Positions 37,963 to 46,556 of a stretch of DNA of 46,910 bases are shown one piece after another. The position numbers were made by a program, and so were the translations under genes. The stretch comes from Shewanella hafniensis. GTDB taxonomy: Bacteria > Pseudomonadota > Gammaproteobacteria > Enterobacterales > Shewanellaceae. The notes beneath the pieces were generated by a model, which saw nothing but the letters and a program-made list of their open reading frames with translations, did no database searches and had not been told where the DNA came from. Within the stretch, counting starts at the first letter, position 1. Each line of letters starts with the position of its first letter. The stretch is taken from the NCBI RefSeq assembly GCF_019655335.1, contig NZ_BPFD01000035.1:1-46910 (forward strand), in the 5' to 3' direction.

Positions 37963-39492
37963 ATGCAATTAAAACACAGTGCCAGCTTAGGAAGCTTGCA
38001 CACAACTAAAAGTGGCTACCCATTTGATTTCTTCGGTTCTGAGTGGAGGCTGGATGGCTCAACAGTGATTAACTTCAAGTATTTAGCTGATATAGATAAA
38101 GATACAGCATTGAGTTTTAGAAGAGCCTTGTGTCGATATGCAGAAGAATTATCAGCTATGCATACTTATAGTATGTTTCACCGTTTTAATGCTTATATAA
38201 AAGCAACAAACGATGGCAAAGTTACATTGCAGAGTTTAACCAATTATCGAGCATCGTTCGATTCTGAAACAGAATACAAGTTAGGGGCACTTAAAGGTTT
38301 CTTGCTTGCTTGGTACGAGTGGGGCTTCAAAGGTATTACCAGTGAGGTTGCAGATTACTTAGAAGAACTTATATTAAAAGGCAATCCCAAAGGCAATGCT
38401 GTTAAGGGGGCTTGTCCATACTCTGGCCCTTTGACTCACAACGAGCTTGGCGCGTTAATAGACTGGGCCTCTAATGCATTCACGGAAAGCTTGTTAAATT
38501 TAAAAGAGTATAGTTGCTTTATGTCATTAGCTTTGACAGGACGAAGATACGTACAAATTCGCGCACTGCGTTCAGTTGATTTGGTCGTTCGGGAAGATGA
38601 AAACGGCAATGATTATGTTATTAACTGTCCCAGAGCTAAACAGCATGATACACAATTCCGTGGGCAATTTACTCCATTACCAATTAATGAAGATCTGTAT
38701 CTTCTTCTCCATAATCAGCGTAACAAATCAATTCAATATGTAGAGTCCCAATTAGGTACAACACTACCATCGACATTGCGTGAGCAGATTCCAATATTTT
38801 TGGAGGAACCTAGAGTCGATGAGTTAACTGGTATTGAGGCATTAAAGTCAATACTGACTAAAACTCCTGATTATTTACATATGACAGCTAAATCAGCTCA
38901 AGAAATATTACGTGAGGTATCGGTTAAAAATACAGCCTACTCTGAGCGAACAGGTGATTACATTAACTTTACAGCCTCTCGTTTTAGATATACCAAAGCG
39001 ACAAATTTGGCACGAAGAGGCATAAGAGGGGTATCTTTAGCTGCTGCGCTCGATCAATCAGATACACAGCAAGTTGGCATTTACTGCGAAAATACAGAAG
39101 AAACGGCTAAGCAAATTGATGAAATCATGGCTCCAATGCTGGCTACACTCGCTCAAGCTTTTGCTGGAAAGCTCATTGCATCAGAGCGTGATGCTGTTAG
39201 AGCAAATGATCCTAATAGTCGAGTTAAAAATGGTAAGTCTGATAATGTTGGTAACTGTGGAACTTACGCTTTTTGTGCCTCTGGATATCGAGCTTGTTAT
39301 ACCTGTTCTAGTTTTCAACCATGGTTAGAAGCACCTCACGAAGAAGTGCTTAATGAAATCCTTGCGGAAAGAAAAAAACAGCAAGAACTTAGTGTCTCAA
39401 AAAACGTTATCCAATCTACAGATCGACTTTTATTGGCCGTCCAACAAGTTATTATAATGTGCAAGCAGGCTTCATCTGAGGGGGATTTGTAA
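37963..39492 (+). CDS. Tyrosine recombinase 2 of trio, atypical active site
   Basis: A 509-aa recombinase-family protein. Box I is LTGRRYVQIRALRSVDL with Arg195. Box II reads SRFRYT, so Ser339 replaces the usual His of HxxR, with Arg342 kept. LDQSDTQQVGIYCEN holds Tyr374, but the H/W residue is Gln. The C-terminal tail has a possible zinc knuckle, C-x5-C-x6-C-x2-C (CGTYAFC...CYTCSSF). It may be a catalytically weakened or specialised partner in a heteromeric complex. The stop is immediately followed by the ATG of recombinase 3. Confidence 0.85.
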   Translation: MQLKHSASLGSLHTTKSGYPFDFFGSEWRLDGSTVINFKYLADIDKDTALSFRRALCRYAEELSAMHTYSMFHRFNAYIKATNDGKVTLQSLTNYRASFDSETEYKLGALKGFLLAWYEWGFKGITSEVADYLEELILKGNPKGNAVKGACPYSGPLTHNELGALIDWASNAFTESLLNLKEYSCFMSLALTGRRYVQIRALRSVDLVVREDENGNDYVINCPRAKQHDTQFRGQFTPLPINEDLYLLLHNQRNKSIQYVESQLGTTLPSTLREQIPIFLEEPRVDELTGIEALKSILTKTPDYLHMTAKSAQEILREVSVKNTAYSERTGDYINFTASRFRYTKATNLARRGIRGVSLAAALDQSDTQQVGIYCENTEETAKQIDEIMAPMLATLAQAFAGKLIASERDAVRANDPNSRVKNGKSDNVGNCGTYAFCASGYRACYTCSSFQPWLEAPHEEVLNEILAERKKQQELSVSKNVIQSTDRLLLAVQQVIIMCKQASSEGDL

Positions 39493-41583
39493 ATGGCTAA
39501 TATTATTCATTTTCAACCAAAAAATGAGATAGCTGCACAGAAAAATTTAGAAAATTTTATTGAGCACTGTAGAAATAATCTAACTCTCTATGAAGATCAA
39601 GGTGGCTGGCAAAATAATAATTGGCAACATAAACAAAAAAACCGTTATATTGCCATGACTTTCTCAAAGTATAGAGAAAAGTCTAACCCTGCCAACTTTG
39701 ATCCGTTAAACGAGCCTTATTTATCTTTCGCTAAAGCCTATATTCGATACAACCAGAGTATAAAAGCCGTATCAAGTGTAACGAATAAAATGGTGGCACT
39801 TCGGATGTTACATGATGCCTTAAGTGAGGTTCATGGTGTTACCAATGTCCTACAAACTGATGGCTTAGTTATTGGTGAATTAGAAGCATTAATTAAGAAA
39901 CGAGTTACCAACAAAGACCGAAGAAATAAAGTAGGTTATCAAGTTGAAATATTGCTCAACTTTATCAGAGATAAGCGATTTGTTCCCGCTCTTCAATCAT
40001 GGAAAAACCCGTGGCCTAAGGTTGCTGCAAAAGCTGAGCGAACCGATAAGGAATCTCGTAAATGGCAAGATACTCGTTGCCCAAGTATGCATCAGATGCT
40101 TGCACTTGCCGATTGTTTTGCAAATACAGAAACCGTAGAGGATAAGTATTGGTCTAGTGTTATTACTTTATTGATGTTTGCACCTGGTAGAGCGGGTGAG
40201 CTGGCAGAGCTAACAGTTGACTGTTTGCACCGAGGCGAAAATGGAGCACTTGGTGTTAGATGGTATGGCGAAAAAGGCTTTGGTTTCACTGTTAAATGGG
40301 TACCAAAAGTATTAGAGGAAACAGTGATTGAAGCCTATAAAAGGCTGATTGGAATAGGAAAGCAAGCAAGAGAAGCTGCAAAGTTTTCTTACGATAATCC
40401 AGATATTTTTATGCGACATAATCGCTGTTGTACTTCAAATGATTTCGGGGAGAACACACCATTAAATGCTTATCAATTTGCACATGCCATGAGTTTTAGT
40501 GACGATACAATATCGAGAATGGAGAGCAAAACGATTAATTTTAGCAATGCGTCAGCTTGGCAGACTGTTGGCGCGCACGAAAGCAAGTGGGTGCAATCAT
40601 TACTAGCAAATGGTGAGCCGACATATAGAGATCTAGCGGGATTTGTAGCTTCAGAGTATCAAAACAGTGATTGGCCTAATCTTACATCCATCAAGCGTCC
40701 TATTTGGGAATCTTTAGTCTTAATACGTGATCGTGAATTTCACAAAGAATTTAAAGTCAGAGAATTTTCATGGCGGCTGCCAAGTGTAAATGAATTAAAT
40801 GCTCAATTAGCCGTCAGGGATAAACTTAAAAATCCACCAGAAACCTTGTTTCAACGTATGGGTTTTAAGGATGAAGACGGTTCAGATATTCGTCTAACGT
40901 CTCACCAAATTCGAGTTTGGTTATCAACTAATGCCGAACGGGGAGGAATGGATGCATGGCAGCTTGCCAGATGGGCTGGTCGAGCTCGAATCAATGATAA
41001 TCGTCACTATGATTTACGTACAAAGGATGAACGTGAACAGCAAGTGAGGAGTATTGTTGAGTTTAATGAAAGGCCTACAGCATTAGAGGCCATAAAGTTG
41101 AATTTGCCAGTCAGTTATAAAGACTTAGGTGTAAATCGAATCGGTATAGCAGATGTGACAGAATATGGAATGTGTGTTCATGATTATGCCATGTCGCCAT
41201 GCACAAAAGGTGGTGAGTGTATGACATGTAAAGAGCACGTTTGCATCAAAGGGATGCCAAAAACACTTGAACGCATTATAAGTTTAGAAGAAAAAGTCGA
41301 ATCTCAATTCAATAAAGCTATAGAAGATGACGCTGATGGTGAATTTGGTGCTGACAGATGGGTTTCACATTTGGGCTGGAAGCTAGCACATATTCGTACA
41401 CAACGTGAGCGACTTGAATCAGAAGATACACCAGAAGGTGCAATCTTATGGATCCCGCCTGAGCATGATCCAAGCCCAGTAAAACGAGCGCTAGAACAAA
41501 AAGATTTTGACATAAAGGTTAGCAGTCAAGATCTTGTTGAAGAGTCAACGGTAGCAATGTTGCTGGGGATCGAAAATGCCTAA
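39493..41583 (+). CDS. Tyrosine recombinase 3 of trio
   Basis: A 696-aa long recombinase, like the large TnpB-type enzyme of Tn554. Arg233 is in FAPGRAGELAEL, His471-x-x-Arg474 is in TSHQIRVWL, and Tyr506 is in NRHYDLRTK. The H/W position is probably Arg. About 220 residues separate box I from box II, a large insertion. The C-terminal extension has cysteines spaced CVHDYAMSPC...CMTCKEHVC, likely zinc-binding, then an acidic helical tail. There is zero spacing to recombinase 2 and an 8-base overlap with the following gene, showing translational coupling. Confidence 0.87.
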   Translation: MANIIHFQPKNEIAAQKNLENFIEHCRNNLTLYEDQGGWQNNNWQHKQKNRYIAMTFSKYREKSNPANFDPLNEPYLSFAKAYIRYNQSIKAVSSVTNKMVALRMLHDALSEVHGVTNVLQTDGLVIGELEALIKKRVTNKDRRNKVGYQVEILLNFIRDKRFVPALQSWKNPWPKVAAKAERTDKESRKWQDTRCPSMHQMLALADCFANTETVEDKYWSSVITLLMFAPGRAGELAELTVDCLHRGENGALGVRWYGEKGFGFTVKWVPKVLEETVIEAYKRLIGIGKQAREAAKFSYDNPDIFMRHNRCCTSNDFGENTPLNAYQFAHAMSFSDDTISRMESKTINFSNASAWQTVGAHESKWVQSLLANGEPTYRDLAGFVASEYQNSDWPNLTSIKRPIWESLVLIRDREFHKEFKVREFSWRLPSVNELNAQLAVRDKLKNPPETLFQRMGFKDEDGSDIRLTSHQIRVWLSTNAERGGMDAWQLARWAGRARINDNRHYDLRTKDEREQQVRSIVEFNERPTALEAIKLNLPVSYKDLGVNRIGIADVTEYGMCVHDYAMSPCTKGGECMTCKEHVCIKGMPKTLERIISLEEKVESQFNKAIEDDADGEFGADRWVSHLGWKLAHIRTQRERLESEDTPEGAILWIPPEHDPSPVKRALEQKDFDIKVSSQDLVEESTVAMLLGIENA

Positions 41584-41992
41584 AAAGATAATCACAGAAA
41601 AAACACTGCCTGTAGCATTACATGAACTTGATAAATGGTCAGGAAAGTTAACGTGGAATAGTTTTGCGGCACAGCTTGCAAAAGTCCTAGGAGAAGAGAG
41701 TGTCAGTCGACATACGCTGCTCTCATATCCTGCTCTAGTAGAAGCCTTTAATAATAGGAAAGATAGCTTAAAGGAGCAGTTAAATAGTACCGAAAAGGAT
41801 GTCACTCTTGAGTTTGCAAAGGAGCAGATTTCTATTCTTGAAGCTAAAGTTGAACGTCTAGAGAAGCAAAACGAAAGTTTATTAGAGCAATTTGTGCGCT
41901 GGCAACATAACGCTTACATGATGCCCAATGTCGATATGAAAGTGCTTAATCAACGGTTGGACAAGCCTCTTCCAGAGGTTGATAGACGATGA
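41576..41992 (+). CDS. Small accessory protein, HTH-like head plus leucine zipper
   Basis: A 138-aa protein with unknown role. Residues ~15-65 (KLTWNSFAAQLAKVLG, then SVSRHTLLSYPALVEAF) look like a helix-turn-helix DNA-binding head. Residues ~82-112 form a coiled coil with a clean heptad, I..L...V..L...N..L...F, with Asn at a core position. Size and place after the recombinases recall Tn554 TnpC, which guides recombination orientation. The start overlaps recombinase 3 by 8 bases and the end overlaps the next gene by 4. Confidence 0.75.
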   Translation: MPKKIITEKTLPVALHELDKWSGKLTWNSFAAQLAKVLGEESVSRHTLLSYPALVEAFNNRKDSLKEQLNSTEKDVTLEFAKEQISILEAKVERLEKQNESLLEQFVRWQHNAYMMPNVDMKVLNQRLDKPLPEVDRR

Positions 41993-42417
41993 TCAAAGGC
42001 AAGAGTGGGCAACAAATTGCTCAAGAAAATCTCAAGTTAGTACAAGCGTGGATTAATGAACGAAACGCCGCTCGAGATTGGGATGAGTATGAATATAGCG
42101 GCAAAGTTAATCGTAGAGTTTTGGCTGAGGAGCTTGGCTTTGCTAAGTCAGTATGCACCCAAAATAAAGCCGTCAGAACACTTATTGAAGAAGCTGATAG
42201 CTATTGGTTTCGGAAAATTGATGAAGATAAAAAGTCTCATGAAGCCGCACGAGAAAGAGCTGAAAAGCAAACTAATATGGTGTCAATGAGCAATAATGCT
42301 CTTACACAGCGAATAGTTGAATTAGAAGCTGAGAATCGGCAGCTTCAGCGTGAACTGACCAAATTTAAAAAACAGCAGAACCTGGTCCAAGCTGGAGCGG
42401 CAGGATTCAAGATATGA
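41989..42417 (+). CDS. Small accessory protein 2, basic head plus leucine zipper
   Basis: A 142-aa protein, likewise unrecognised by name. The N-terminal ~70 residues (LVQAWINERNAARDWDEYEY, then NRRVLAEELGFAKSV) suggest a DNA-binding domain with a helix-turn-helix. The C-terminal ~30 have the zipper I..L...N..L...L..F, again with a core Asn. It shares ATGA overlaps with both neighbours. Pairing with the first zipper protein, or repression of the operon promoter, are reasonable guesses. Confidence 0.73.
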   Translation: MIKGKSGQQIAQENLKLVQAWINERNAARDWDEYEYSGKVNRRVLAEELGFAKSVCTQNKAVRTLIEEADSYWFRKIDEDKKSHEAARERAEKQTNMVSMSNNALTQRIVELEAENRQLQRELTKFKKQQNLVQAGAAGFKI

Positions 42418-44657
42418 ATGAAGTTATCCATCTACGCCAAATCATTCAAGTCAAAAAACAACGATCAAACTCATACGCAACAGTTGATTTGATCAACGTT
42501 GATGGTTCAATAAAAAAACGTGATAAAACAACGGTCGTTAAGTTCCCCGAGCATGCTAAAGATACCGCTACAATAGGCAGCTTGTGGGAGGTATCAGGTA
42601 AAGAGCGACTTAATCATTTCTTAGTAAATGACTTTTCGTTGAGTGAATACACAATAGATGCTGCCAATATTAAGTTCCTGAAACCATCAGGTAGGATTTT
42701 ATCTCGTTGGATAAGCAGTAATATTAAAGGAATTGGCAGTGTCATCGCTAATCGACTAGTAAGAAATAAACAGCTTACTCAGCTAATTATTCAACAAGAT
42801 AAACAAGCACTGCTAAACATTGCGGGTATGACAGAATCTCGTGTAAGAGATTTATTGGACAACTGGCCTAGCTCAGCTCTTTATAACACGATTAACTGGC
42901 TTGAAGAGCAGTGTTTACCTTTAGGGTTCGGTGAAAAGTTAGTCGCAATTTTTGGCGAGTACGCGATAGATAAAGTCAAAGAGCACCCGTTTTTATTAGT
43001 AGCAATGGGAGCTTCATTTGATCAGGTCTCAAAATTAGCAAATAAGCTTGGCTTCACCTTGGAAGATGAAGTTGTTGTGGCTGGAATTACTCAGCATGCA
43101 GCTATTAATTATGCAAATAAAACAGGTTCCACTGTAATTACTCAAGTAGAGCTGATTAAAGAATACAGCAAGCTAATGAAATCTAATCCACCTGAAAATA
43201 TTGGTGACATTGCTTGTGAACAAGGATTTTTAGTTCAGGTGAGTAGTGGCTACCAGGTTTATGGTAAAGCGTTGATGGAGGCGTCTGTCGCTCAGTTTTT
43301 TGTTGATGCACATCAACGAAAAAAGGGCGACGGTTCATTATTAGCGTCCTGGGAGACTGGCTTATCAAGCGCTCTAGTGTTTTCTGCATTGGCAGAGTAC
43401 GAAACCACGTTGGATTTTGAACTAACAGTTGATCAACGAAATGCTATAGTTGGGGCCGTTTTATCACCTATCTGCGGTATATCTGGCGGAGCCGGCACAG
43501 GAAAAACGACAATACTTAAAGCCATTTTAGGAGTATATGATCGAGTGTCTGAGGGCTTGCAGTGCTATCAGGTTGCGCTAGCAGGGCGCGCCGCTCAGCG
43601 TATGGCGGAAAGTACACAAAGGCCTGCCTCAACCATTGCCAAGTTTGTTGGAGAGCATGTAGGCGATAACAAGCCCAAGCTACCTGAACAAATATTGCTA
43701 ATTATTGATGAGTCATCAATGGTTGATTTGTTGTCGATGTATCGTCTAATCGGGATATTGCCCGATGCTACAAGGCTAATTTTTGTGGGTGATACGTCTC
43801 AACTACCGCCTGTGGGTAATGGATTAGTATTCCAGGCATTAACAGATACACAAATTCCATTCTTCAATTTGTCCCAAGTAAAACGTCAAAGTGCTGATAG
43901 CTGCATACACAGTTTTGCTACTTCAGTTAGAAATCGAGTATTGCTGAACCCTCAGGATACTAAAAATACACTGAGTGAAAGTAGCGATTGCTCTATTGAA
44001 AAAAATCCCTCAGTAAGCAGGTTGATAACACTTTGGCGAGAGTCAGGTGGTATTGAACAAAGCATTGTTTTATCACCAGTTAGAAAAGGTGAGTTTGGCG
44101 TCGATAATCTAAATATTGAGCTTCAAGCATCTGTTGGCCATGCCAGAAAAGCAATCTATTTCCAAGATGCTTCAAGAGGTTGGATCCCTTGGGTTACATC
44201 GACAGGAACCAAAATTTTGTTAGGTGATCCAATTCTGGTTATCGCCAATAATTACGATGAGGGCGCAGATCTGCGAAATGGTGACTTAGGTATTGTTACT
44301 GAAGTGTTTGAGCAACAAGATGAAAATGGTGCAGTCGGCGTTATTGAAGTAAATCACGTATCGATAAACCTCACCGTTGATGTGCTTGCAAAACTTCAGC
44401 TAGGTTATGCCATCACTATTCATAAATCACAAGGTTCACAATGGCCAACGTGCTTTGTCATGCTTCCTCAAGAAGCGGAACGAATGATAGATCAAACTTT
44501 ACTATATACAGCATCAACCAGACCGAGTGAAAGGCTTGTTTTAATGGGATGCCAGACTGTGGTAGAGCAAGCCATGAGGCGCGGCTCAATAGCACTCAAC
44601 CGAAAAACATTTTTACGGGAGCGAATTGCATTGGCCGTACAATTAGAGAATGAATAG
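42414..44657 (+). CDS. RecD2-like SF1 helicase
   Basis: A 747-aa ATP-dependent 5'-3' helicase-like protein. An OB-like N-terminus (1-80) is followed by helix-hairpin-helix elements (IKGIGSVIANRLV, then LLNIAGMTESRVRDLL, ~100-145). Walker A GGAGTGKTT is at 358-366, Walker B LIIDESSMVDL near 430 and VGDTSQLPPVGNG near 463. The C-terminal motifs GYAITIHKSQGSQW (~663) and TASTRPSERLVL (~700) complete the SF1B RecD2 layout. RecBC partners are absent. Joined by ATGA to the recombinase operon, it may process ends or replicate the excised element; an anti-phage role is also possible. Confidence 0.87.
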   Translation: MNEVIHLRQIIQVKKQRSNSYATVDLINVDGSIKKRDKTTVVKFPEHAKDTATIGSLWEVSGKERLNHFLVNDFSLSEYTIDAANIKFLKPSGRILSRWISSNIKGIGSVIANRLVRNKQLTQLIIQQDKQALLNIAGMTESRVRDLLDNWPSSALYNTINWLEEQCLPLGFGEKLVAIFGEYAIDKVKEHPFLLVAMGASFDQVSKLANKLGFTLEDEVVVAGITQHAAINYANKTGSTVITQVELIKEYSKLMKSNPPENIGDIACEQGFLVQVSSGYQVYGKALMEASVAQFFVDAHQRKKGDGSLLASWETGLSSALVFSALAEYETTLDFELTVDQRNAIVGAVLSPICGISGGAGTGKTTILKAILGVYDRVSEGLQCYQVALAGRAAQRMAESTQRPASTIAKFVGEHVGDNKPKLPEQILLIIDESSMVDLLSMYRLIGILPDATRLIFVGDTSQLPPVGNGLVFQALTDTQIPFFNLSQVKRQSADSCIHSFATSVRNRVLLNPQDTKNTLSESSDCSIEKNPSVSRLITLWRESGGIEQSIVLSPVRKGEFGVDNLNIELQASVGHARKAIYFQDASRGWIPWVTSTGTKILLGDPILVIANNYDEGADLRNGDLGIVTEVFEQQDENGAVGVIEVNHVSINLTVDVLAKLQLGYAITIHKSQGSQWPTCFVMLPQEAERMIDQTLLYTASTRPSERLVLMGCQTVVEQAMRRGSIALNRKTFLRERIALAVQLENE

Positions 44658-44769
44658 AAACAACAAACCACATTTCAAACAAGAATCGATATTATAAGTG
44701 CGATTAACCGCCTTGTTCTTCATTTTGACGAGACAAACTATCAACCAAAAGCATTAGCCAAAACATAAA

Positions 44770-44811
44770 TTAAAACCATAACTTACTAATATTTGACCAA
44801 TATGGTTTTAA
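44770..44811. other. 11-bp inverted repeat at module/cargo border
   Basis: TTAAAACCATA (44770-44780) and TATGGTTTTAA (44801-44811) are perfect inverses 20 bases apart, in the 291-base gap between helicase and hsdM. No T-run follows. It could be a recombinase or regulator site, or mark a cargo junction. Unassigned. Confidence 0.5.
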
Positions 44812-44865
44812 ACGTTTACCTAAGCTTAATAAGCCTTATATGATAGCGTTTATAAGCAAATAAAA

Positions 44866-44889
44866 GTGTTAAGCCCCATGGCGTAACAC
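44866..44889. promoter_or_regulatory. Inverted repeat upstream of hsdM
   Basis: GTGTTA-A-GCC-CCAT-GGC-G-TAACAC forms a stem with one mismatch, about 60 bases before the hsdM start. The position suits an operator controlling the restriction-modification genes. Confidence 0.45.
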
Positions 44890-44948
44890 CTAAGTACATT
44901 TTTACGTGGACTTATCAACACGCCACGCCAAAGCCCAAGAGAGAATCA

Positions 44949-46556
44949 ATGTTAACAGGCAAAATACGTAATCAAATAGACCAAGTGTGGACGATGTTTT
45001 GGACCGGCGGTGTCGCCAATCCTATCTCGGTAATTGAACAAATCTCTTATCTGTTATTTATTCGCCGTTTAGACGAGCTACAGCGCACCGCTGAACGCCG
45101 CGCACAAGCCACTGGCATTCCTGTTGCTAACCCAACCTTTGGCCCTGACGAGCAAGCGCTGCGCTGGAACAACTTTAAAGATAAAGACCCTAACGTGATG
45201 ATGGACATAGTCCAAAATCAGGTGTTTCCTAAAATCAAAACCTTGCACAATGAAGGCAGCTTTGCCGAGCACATGAAAGACGCCATTTTCATGATCCCTT
45301 CAGCTAAGTTGCTCGACCAAGTGGTACAACTGCTTAGCGCCATCAACATGGACGACAAAGACACCAAAGGCGACTTATACGAATACCTACTCAGCAAGTT
45401 GCAGCAATCGGGCGTTAATGGCCAGTTCCGTACCCCACGCAACATCATTCAAATGATGGTTGAGTTAATGCAGCCAAAGCTGGGCGACACCATTTGTGAC
45501 CCATCATCTGGCACCTGCGGCTTTTTAATGGCGGCGCTTGAATACGTTGAAAACAACTACAAGCAAGAGGTCAACAAGCCAGAAAACCGCAAACATGTGA
45601 ACAATGCCATGTTTACTGGTTTCGACTTTGACAAAAGCATGTTGCGCATTGGGGCGATGAACATGCTACTGCACGGCATTGAAAACCCAAGCGTATTGTA
45701 TCGCGACAGCTTACAAGACCAAGGCGATACCAATATCAGCGAGGCTTACAACTTAATTTTAGCTAACCCGCCGTTTAAAGGCTCGGTTGACTTTGACATC
45801 GTCGCCCCTGACTTACTGCGCGCCTTAGGTAAAAACCCTGCCGCTAAAAAAGCCGCCGTAAAGTACAAAACTGAAATCGATGAAAACGGCGTTGAAACCC
45901 AAGTTGAAGTCAAAGCCAAGGGCCCAACCGAAAAGTCTGAATTACTGTTTTTAGCGCTGATTTTACGCATGCTAAAAGTCGGTGGCCGCGCAGCGGTTAT
46001 CGTGCCTGACGGCGTATTATTCGGCTCAACTAAATCCCACAAAAGCATTCGCGAGAAAATCGTCAACGAGCAAAAGCTCGACGCGGTGATTTCACTGCCA
46101 TCCGGGGTGTTTAAGCCTTATGCCGGTGTCAGCACCGCCATTTTAATCTTTACTAAAACCAATTCAGGCGGCACCGACAAGGTGTGGTTTTATGATATGC
46201 AGGCCGATGGTTACTCGCTGGATGATAAGCGTACTCCGCTGGTAAAAGACGGTACAGAAGCGACCCACGAACAAAGCAACATCGCCGATATTATTGGCCG
46301 TTACTTAAGCTTAACTAATCCCGATGGCACACCCAACCTTACCAGCCCAGAACACAGCCGCAAAACCACCGAACAAAGCTTTATGGTGCCAGTGGCAAGG
46401 ATTACCGCCAATGATTGCGATTTAAGCCTGAATAAATACAAGCAAGTGGTGTATGAGGAAGTGCAATACGACTCACCAAAAGTCATTTTAGGTCGGATTA
46501 AAACACTACAAGAGCAGATGGCAAAGGGTGTGCAAGAGTTGGAGAAATTGTTGTGA
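44949..46556 (+). CDS. hsdM: Type I restriction-modification N6-adenine methyltransferase
   Basis: A 535-aa modification subunit. An N-terminal HsdM bundle (1-130, IDQVWTMFWTGGVANPISVI) precedes the methyltransferase. FRTPRNIIQMMVELM and the SAM-binding DPSSGTCGFLMAAL lie near residues 155-195, the catalytic NPPF motif (LILANPPFKGSV) near 273, and VGGRAAVIVPDGVLFGS near 345. Base composition is less AT-rich than the recombinase operon, suggesting a separate origin as cargo. An overlapping hsdS follows; hsdR would be expected beyond the window. Confidence 0.95.
   Translation: MLTGKIRNQIDQVWTMFWTGGVANPISVIEQISYLLFIRRLDELQRTAERRAQATGIPVANPTFGPDEQALRWNNFKDKDPNVMMDIVQNQVFPKIKTLHNEGSFAEHMKDAIFMIPSAKLLDQVVQLLSAINMDDKDTKGDLYEYLLSKLQQSGVNGQFRTPRNIIQMMVELMQPKLGDTICDPSSGTCGFLMAALEYVENNYKQEVNKPENRKHVNNAMFTGFDFDKSMLRIGAMNMLLHGIENPSVLYRDSLQDQGDTNISEAYNLILANPPFKGSVDFDIVAPDLLRALGKNPAAKKAAVKYKTEIDENGVETQVEVKAKGPTEKSELLFLALILRMLKVGGRAAVIVPDGVLFGSTKSHKSIREKIVNEQKLDAVISLPSGVFKPYAGVSTAILIFTKTNSGGTDKVWFYDMQADGYSLDDKRTPLVKDGTEATHEQSNIADIIGRYLSLTNPDGTPNLTSPEHSRKTTEQSFMVPVARITANDCDLSLNKYKQVVYEEVQYDSPKVILGRIKTLQEQMAKGVQELEKLL

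Noticed and set aside
44658..44948. CRISPR array or tRNA gene in the helicase-hsdM gap
   Set aside because: No regular direct repeats with spacers and no cloverleaf seen; only inverted repeats are present.
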